From Lumbricus rubellus (taxonomy: Eukaryota > Annelida > Clitellata > Crassiclitellata > Lumbricidae): a stretch of DNA of 64,000 nt. Location: NCBI GenBank assembly GCA_945859605.1, contig OX243814.1, positions 23,160,548 to 23,224,547 on the forward strand. Reading direction: 5' to 3'. A program made the position numbers and the translations under genes. Within the stretch, counting starts at the first letter, position 1; every line of letters begins with the position of its first letter. Of the stretch, positions 47,629 through 64,000 are shown one piece after another. A model generated the notes under the pieces. The model was given only the letters and a program-made list of their open reading frames with translations. It ran no database searches and had not been told where the DNA came from.

Positions 47629-50600
47629 ATGTCGAACTTTTCGTTCAACGTTTGTCCGTACTGCTTCGAAAACAAGGAACACACGTCCCTGAACGACATT
47701 TCGCAGGTGCTATTAGATATTCCATGAATTATTAGTCAGTTTAGTCAGACGAAGGTGTAATGCTTAATACCTTCCATGGTGGCTAGTAAGCTATACTAAT
47801 TTGAGTGAACGCGCTCACTTAAAGCACAGAATACTGTCATCTTCAATTATTTTTCTCCCAAGATAAATGAGCCCCTTTTCAGCGGGGTAGGCCTAAATTA
47901 AGTCACTAAGCATTTAATTACAATACACGAATGTGACAGATAGACGGACATAACAATAACAATAATATTATCACACCTATCCTAGTTAGCACAGTCTATA
48001 GGCACGCCTTTACCCCTTGCATAATTGCATAATAAAACAAATCAGCGGAATTCATGGAAATCTTATGCCGGTATGATTCGTTTCATGTTCTCAATTTATA
48101 ACTGTATTTAAGCTGTTCTTTATTATTATCGTTCACACAACATAATGTCATCTTGCAATTTGACCGTCATGACTCGAGACGAAACGTAGTTTAAAGGAGT
48201 TCAGACTCAGTAGCCTATGCCTATAATTTTGTTTGCCAACAGCATGGCGGTTGACAGGATTCAGTAAAGTATCAAAGTAGCCTATAGCCTAATGCAAGTG
48301 TGCTCACAAAACCTACATCTGTCAGAAAATAATATGAATTACTAATTAGGATAAATAAATAATTTAGCAATCTCTGTGGGCCTCTGGAGGTCGTGGGCCC
48401 GTGTGCTTTGCACACATTGCACACATGGTAGCTACGCCACTGGAACCATAACTGCATGAGAACAATGAATTTGATTTGATTTAATTAAACTGCAGTTCAA
48501 ATTTAAAAAAATTAAATCTCAGTGCATTGTTGTACTTTTGGTTCTCAGGATTTGCTACCACAGAATTACTGCTATGTGGTGTGTGCGATGGACGGTCTGT
48601 CAGCCACATTATGTGCCAACGTAACTACAGTTGCAGAGGTCGAAATCTGGTTGTCTGAATTTCACTGCCGATCACAAATGACTTTCAGAGTGGAACGGAA
48701 TCGTCTGGGAGCAAATGCAAAGGGAAACCTATTGAACTGTGACTACAGATGTATGCACAACACCCGAAGCACTGCCACATCATGGACAAAGCATGCATCC
48801 AGAAACACTGGCTGCACAGCTACTATGAAGCTTCTGCTCAAGAAGACGGCATTTGGTGTTAAAAGGGGCGGAAATGAACGCAAATCGCGGTCCTCAAATC
48901 CTCACATTCCCAGCTACCCGTTTCGGATCATCCTCAACCTCAATCACAATCACCCAATTGTTGCTGGCGATGTTCTTCGTCATCGTGATGTCGGGCCTGA
49001 GGCACGTGAGAAGATAACACACCTGCTGCAGATGAACCACTCTCCATCCGCAGCCCTTGATATCTTGAAGTACGATCTGCAGACTGAACATCCTGACGAC
49101 TACATTGTCTATGCTGGAGACCGGTACCATTGTCCAGATCCTCAATGGTGCTATAAACTGTACTATAAGATGTTTGAAAAAGAATATGGACCTTCTTCTG
49201 GCACGCTGGAAATCGCTGAACTCCAGCGTCTTGTTGAAAAGTGCAACGCCGAACTCTGCAGTCAGGAATCATCCGATCCATTCCACAGTGGAAACGAAAG
49301 ATACCTGGAGATGGATGTGGACGGCGATGATGTGATTGTGGTGATCTGCACTCCGTTGATGAAGCGGGTGCATCACTACGTCACGCACAGTGCTGAAATG
49401 GTCTTCGTGGATGCCGGCGGAAACATGGACAGACATAACATGCGTGTGTTCCTGCTCATGACATATTCTGTTGCTGGTGGGCTGCCACTCGGAGTCCTCA
49501 TCACAACGAATGAGCAGGCTGCAACAATAACACGAGCTCTGCACCTCTACAACAGGCTTCTGGACAGTGCATGCTTTTATCGCCGTGGATTTGCTGGACC
49601 AATGCTGTTCATGACGGATGACTCAGCTGCTGAACGGGCAGCACTCCAAAATGTATATCCGGAATCAACGCGTCTACTGTGTACTTTCCACGTTCTTCAA
49701 GCTTTTTGGCGCTTTGTCTGGGATGCGCATTCAGCAGTTGCAAAGAATGATCGGCCATACCTTTTCAACATTGTGAAGTCAATGGTTTACGCCGACAGCG
49801 AAGTCTCGCTGCAGACTATGTATGACGAGGCTATGGCTGATGGATTGGTTGTGGCTCACCCAGCAGTACACAGACGACTCCAGGCACTGTTCGCAAGGCG
49901 TGCGGAATGGGCGATCTGCTGCAGAAGCGATCTTCCAACACGCGATAACAACACCAACAACTACTGCGAGCGAGCCATGCGAGTGTTGAAAGACAGCGTA
50001 CTTCACCGTACAAAGGCGTACAATGTCCCACAGCTGGTCGACTTCATCATCACTCGCTTTGAAGACTACTACCAGCGTCGTCTACAGGATGTCGCAAACA
50101 ACCGTCTTGACAATTTGCGCCTCTCACGATTTCTGCCAACTGCGTCCAACATTGACATTGCCAAGATTGTTACACTGTCAACATCGCTGTATGAAGTGCC
50201 GAGTGAAACACGACCAGACATCAGCTACACTGTTGACATGCATCTGGGATCATGTTCATGTAAGCAAGGCAGTACAGGAGGGCCATGCAAGCATCAATCA
50301 GCTGTCATGATGGCTTTCAAGGAGCGCTGCAGCAACTTCCTGCCTGTAAATGACCCCAGCACACGACAGCTGCTCTATGCCATTGCAACGGGTAATTCAT
50401 CACTGCCAATTGACTGGTTTAAATCACTCGCTCCACAGTTGGATATTCCTCCGTCTGCAACAGAGAGTTTGGAAACCGTCGATCCAGTCTGCTGGCCATC
50501 ATCATCATCGTCTGGCGTGGCAGTGTCTTCAGTTGGTGAGTCTAGCCGTGTCGAGATGGAGCAAGCAACTCGCGTACAAGAGACGACCTTTGAGGACGAT

Positions 50601-51062
50601 GCCATGTGTGCCGTGTTCGAGCGCTTTGATGCCTTCTGCAGTAGGATTAAGGTCATGTGCGGTCAGGATAAAGCATCATTGGGACCCGCACTCATGTCTT
50701 TCTGCAAACAAGGGGAATCCTTATGTACAACGTCTGCTATGGCAACCGCACTCCATACATTCGGTAAATATTCAGGAGCTGCTGCTGCTCTAAACAGCAA
50801 GAGAAGAAACATAGCAAGTCTCAAACGAATTGGCGTTCAGCCCACAGCTGTGGCTCGTCGTAAGATGGTGGTCGGCGGTCGCAAAAGGATGCATCTGGGT
50901 AGACCCCCCAAATCATCCATGGTTGCTGAACATTGCTATGAATCGGGCAGGCAGAGAGGTGGTTTGAGCCGGCAAGTCTGGCCAAGGCGCAGTGCACCAC
51001 ATAGCCTTGCGAATGTGGTGGCTAATGTAGAGCCACTTGGCAAAACACATTCTGCGAAATAA
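47629..51062 (+). CDS. MULE transposase, two exons, with SWIM zinc finger
   Basis: Exon 1 is 47629-47706 (26 codons, with a CPYCFENKEH zinc-knuckle start), donor CAG^GTGC. Exon 2 is 48549-51062 after acceptor TTCTCAG. Phases agree and give 863 aa; the ATG at 48522 that opens the long frame would be intronic. Numbered from 48522, residues 49-145 look like a WRKY-GCM1/FLYWCH-type DNA-binding domain (CDYRCMHNTR, C-T-A-T, LNHNHP). The MULE catalytic domain has D297 (VFVDAGG), D366 (MTDDSAAE, then CTFHVLQAFWRF) and E483 (NNYCERAMRVLKD). A SWIM finger has C578, C580, C589 and H591. The C-terminus is basic (GGRKRMHLGRPPK). The enzyme should cut and paste the surrounding element by a DDE mechanism (family knowledge). 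No stop or frameshift. AATAAA lies 390 bp after the stop. Confidence 0.9.
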
Positions 51063-51729
51063 CTGTTCGTGCTGATACCAGTCACATGTCGTCTAAGCCA
51101 GTATTGAATTGTGTGTGCATTTGGTCTCTTATTCGAGATGCGAATGGAATCCATTGATTCGTGTTTGAGTTCAATTTTTTACAGAATATTTGTCTGTTTC
51201 TGATAGTTTTCTTTGTTGCCTTTTTAATTAAGGAACATGTAAGCTGAGTGTGGATATTATGTCTTGCAAGTGTTATTAACTTTGGGCTTCTCTAACAATG
51301 TTTGTCTTGTTAGTAGTCTAGAGACCAACAAGATAGACCAGCGCATCTGTTTGTCTGCGTATGAGTGTATGTTTTTAGCTATCCTTCCCCACATGTTGAA
51401 CTTAGTACAGTAGGCCTACGTTCGGTTATATTTCAGTTGTTTTTATGTGAAATAAAAAAAACATCATAATCGGTTAAATGCATTGCAGTTAATTATCAGT
51501 ATTTAATTATCAGCCCATAGAAATCTCTAATGAAAATAGTATTTTTATATTTAGATCTAAGTTTAAAAAATCCTACTGTTGAGATACAATTCTACCAATT
51601 AAAAACACTACTATGCTAAGACAAGAATTAATGACCTAGATATATTCTTGAGTGAATTCCTTTCTTTTTGTTCATTGACCATTATGAGCAGTGACTGCTG
51701 TACTCTGTTGAAAAATGTTTATTCTGTTC

Positions 51730-52100
51730 ATTTCATTAGTTAGTATTATTACTATTATTATTATCTGGGTTGTTCGGTTGTCTAGTCAGCAAACTGCATC
51801 TGTACAATCTTGACTTATGTATTAGATGCTAATCTTGAAGTATTCTTTACCTGTCTGATACTGTTGCTAATGCTGATTGTCGTAGATGTTTATGGTGACG
51901 AGATGCCGTTCTGCTGCTATTATTCTGTTGCCGTTTCTAATAATATTATTATTGAGATTAGTATGATTATTATTATTGTATTATTATTACTATTATTATT
52001 ATTATTTTATTTTTATTATTCTTCTTATTATTATTGTTATTATTCTTATTATTATCATTATTATTACTATTATATTATTATTATTAGTGTTTATAGTTTT
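51730..52100 (+). repeat. ATT-rich trinucleotide tract
   Basis: Long runs of ATT/TTA with scattered C and G, about 370 bp, inside the MULE after its transposase. The open frame there is a low-complexity artefact. Confidence 0.85.
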
Positions 52101-52420
52101 GGTAGGAGTATAGTATTATTGTTATTCGCACTTTACAGAATTATTATGATTAGTCACCGTTTCATTGTTAGTTGAGTTCTAGTTAAGTCATATATATCCT
52201 GTGAAACATTCATGAATATTAATTGGTAAGAGGGGTCATAATAATATAAGCTACTAGCTTTTGTTGGCTCCCATTGTACTGTACTGCAATGTTCATGATT
52301 GTATAATGAGTTAAATGTGCAATAAATAAATATTTAACGTGAGTAACAATTACATAATTTGTTCGCTGTTATTTTATGTCATTGAGGCTTTAAGGGTTGG
52401 TAATTTCAGTGATATAATAT

Positions 52421-52566
52421 ATGGTTTTTTCTCCACACACTCTCAATAATATTCAAATCTGGACTGCGACCAGGTCATGGCTCCAGCAGTGGAATGCCCT
52501 TCTGCTTCAACCAGGATTTGATGGCCTTCGTACCAATGCAAAGTGCCCATCTTGTTGGAAGTGGCA
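52421..52566 (-). pseudogene. Tc1-family transposase relic
   Basis: Minus-strand reading PTRWALCIGTKAIKSWLKQK, GIPLLEP-stop-PGRSPDLNIIESVW. This matches the Tc1 signature WPxxSPDLNPIEN(V/L)W with the W of PWPG turned into TGA. Only about 48 codons remain. It lies inside the MULE, as an insertion or captured DNA. Confidence 0.8.
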
Positions 52567-53043
52567 TAATTAATAAAGTACCAGACTTCAGTGTTTAGTT
52601 GGTCTATCCATGTAGGTCTAGTGATGGATGAAAAGTCTTAGTACCTGGTATATATCCACATCTGCAGACTGCAGTTATTCATAATATATAATAGTAGGCC
52701 TCTACAGCTGCAGAAGAACTGAGTTGCTGAACATAATACATGAGCAATTATTATTATAATTATATTTGCAAATTGAAGTCCATTGAAGGAAACTTAGAGG
52801 GAACAGGGGACGATCCCTAAAGTTTGAGGTGGGTGAACGGAGATGCTTAATTATTTTCTTCCAAATGTTAAAAAATAAATAAAGTATAAAGTGAGATCAG
52901 CTGCGTATAATCACATCCCAAGTAAGTAGGCCTAGCTGTCACCAATTACACACCCATGAATAGATCTTAAAATGAGGTATATAATGCTGCCGTCCGTTTG
53001 GCAGCAGAGAGACTAACAATAATATTGAATATTCATGAATATT

Positions 53044-53145
53044 CACTGCCCGTATTTTCTTACGTAAGGGGTGTAAAAGTAAGAGCGTGCGCTCTTACTG
53101 CGCTCTTACTTTTTACACCCCTTACGTAAGAAAATACGGGCAGTG
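53044..53145. other. 102-bp near-perfect palindrome at the MULE right end
   Basis: Arms of 44-45 bp (CACTGCCCGTATTTTCTTAC and onward) are identical but for one extra T, with a 13-bp loop. CATGAATATTC flanks both sides, so the right inverted repeat continues the fold. The left end of the MULE lacks this structure. Confidence 0.92.
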
Positions 53146-53150
53146 CTAAA

Positions 53151-53194
53151 TTCATGAATATTCATGTGTGCCTCTTCAAGAGCGTTACATTAAA
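53151..53194 (-). repeat. MULE right terminal inverted repeat
   Basis: Inverse of 47426-47469, identical over 44 bp, followed by six bases and then TGACAGAACGC, which also precedes the left end. Confidence 0.9.
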
Positions 53195-53574
53195 TGTTGC
53201 TGACAGAACGCCATTTATTTCAAGAAAAATAAACAAAACTAATATTTCAAGTATTATACTCAGAGCGTATCATATTTTTTATTTCTATTCTGGCTTCGAG
53301 TGAATGTAAAGTATGTAGACTATTTAAATTAGCAGAAGAGCGATTGATTGACTCGGTTTAACAATAATTAATATCGGACAGTGAACAGGTTCTCAGTCCT
53401 ACAGGTAATGGTGCTCGTATCACACAATTAATGTTGTTATCGTAATCTTGAAATTTGTGCAATCCCGAAAAGGCGAAGTCGTTGGGCTGATCTATCGCTT
53501 TGGCGTTCTGAATTATTCATCTGGCGTTGCATAATTTTTTCTTCAATCGGACTTCTACATTGGACACCCTCGGT

Positions 53575-53925
53575 GGTTAAATCCTAGAACGCCGCGGTAG
53601 CAAGTAAACATCATGGCGACCAAAGATCCGCTCTTAATAGAGCGCGTGCACGTGACGGCAAAAAATAGCCCAATATTTTCGCGGACTATGGTGATGCATA
53701 CGCCAATGTTTTCGCGAAAGTAAGTAAGTAAAAATACCATGAAACGGTTAGTTTAATAAATATTAATACGCTTAAATAAGCTTAATAACACAACAAAATC
53801 GATGGACCTTAACACATTGGCCGTCATCTACGAGATACCTGGCGGTAAGCGCGAGATCTCGCGGTAAAAAACCGCGAGATATCTCCGCGAAATCTAAACC
53901 GCGGAGATATCTCTAGGATTTAACC
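53575..53925. mobile_element. MITE F with GGTTAA ends, upstream of CYFIP
   Basis: Ends GGTTAAATCCTAGA and TCTAGGATTTAACC are exact inverses, flanked by the 8-bp duplication CCCTCGGT (53567-53574 and 53926-53933). Interior: GGTAGCAAGTAAACATCATG near the left end and several CGCGAGATATCTC units near the right. It lacks the telomere-like core of MITEs A-D but shares GG...CC ends and the 8-bp duplication. It ends 260 bp before the CYFIP start codon. Confidence 0.9.
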
Positions 53926-54176
53926 CCCTCGGTTTTGGAGCTAAATATTAGCCTGAAACCTTGCACCAGCATTTTGTTGTCTTCAATTATTATGACATTG
54001 TCAAGATTTCTGTTGTACTTTCGTTTGGTATTTTTAAAGCATTTTTATGCTAACACTGCGTTGTAATGCTGAAAATTGTCATACACTTTGAGGATCAAAC
54101 ATAGGAGTGAAAATTGGGTTGAGCTTATTGTGACTTTCTGTTTTGATAGTTGTGATTGGTGAAACTTTGTGACTAA

Positions 54177-64000
<9,824 letters not shown>

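Larger units (their letters stand above)
47422..53200 (+). mobile_element. Mutator-like (MULE) DNA transposon, apparently intact
   Basis: Identical 44-bp inverted repeats (47426-47469 and 53151-53194, starting TTTAATGTAACGCTCTTGAA) lie just inside the direct repeat TGACAGAACGC (47411-47421 and 53201-53211). Mutator-type elements make 8-11-bp duplications, typically 9, so part of this 11-bp match may be chance. The 4-6 bp between duplication and matching arms differ at the two ends, so the exact terminus is uncertain. The 5.8-kb interior has a spliced, uninterrupted transposase gene, an AATAAA at 51451, an ATT-rich tract and, near the right end, an older Tc1 relic and a palindrome. Perfect arms and an open ORF suggest recent insertion. 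Confidence 0.85.

Noticed and set aside
48522..48548. ATG at 48522 as the transposase start
   Set aside because: These nine codons lie before a strong acceptor (TTCTCAG) and an in-phase upstream exon with a zinc knuckle exists; they are probably intronic.
51810..52175. 121-aa open frame rich in Tyr, Leu and Ile
   Set aside because: It is the ATT trinucleotide tract read in one frame.

Overview
The window is eukaryotic and animal. It has conserved metazoan genes split by spliceosomal introns, AT-rich intergenic DNA, and many short DNA transposons and tRNA-derived SINEs. The palindrome TAGGCCTA and its variants are frequent in the non-coding DNA. From memory this is common in echinoderm and related marine deuterostome genomes, so such an animal is my best guess; that is inference only.

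Layout. (1) 1-8968, minus strand: the 5' part of a ZMYND8-type chromatin reader (PHD finger plus start of the bromodomain), continuing past the left edge. (2) 9000-15700: no host gene; a dense field of MITEs, a deleted mariner, hAT and mariner ends and odd repeats. (3) 15770-17869, plus: SLC4A1AP (kanadaptin) in a single coding exon. (4) 18000-23700: SINEs, a 125-bp direct duplication and a nested transposon cluster. (5) 23812-27456, plus: a 1214-aa C2H2 zinc-finger protein with about 19 fingers in one coding exon. (6) 27457-33800: no gene seen; old repeats and LINE fragments. (7) 33836-46047, minus: a complete 14-exon PRMT7 gene, 687 aa. (8) 47422-53200: an apparently intact Mutator-like (MULE) transposon with inverted ends, a target duplication and a two-exon, 863-aa transposase. 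(9) 54186-64000, plus: the first 13 coding exons (634 codons) of CYFIP (Sra-1), continuing off the right edge.

Host genes. They form no operon. ZMYND8 and PRMT7 act on chromatin or arginine methylation, SLC4A1AP is an FHA protein, and CYFIP is a WAVE-complex subunit. PRMT7 and CYFIP are divergent, and most of the 8.1 kb between their start codons is the MULE.

Most interesting signals. Four MITEs with unrelated terminal inverted repeats all start with GG, end with CC, have exact 8-bp target duplications, and carry the same telomere-like core (GAGGGTCGGTTAGGG / GGTTAGGGTTAG). Other notable items are the intact spliced MULE, a 1.24-kb inverted-repeat transposon carrying a frameshifted copy of an uncharacterised repetitive protein (CYFCM / YPNIPSAIRP / LTQGELND motifs), two GC-AG introns with the same donor GAG^GCAAGT, and a non-autonomous Helitron with a purine-tract core. 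All splice models were assembled by hand from reading frame, splice sites and remembered family sequences; no alignment was run.
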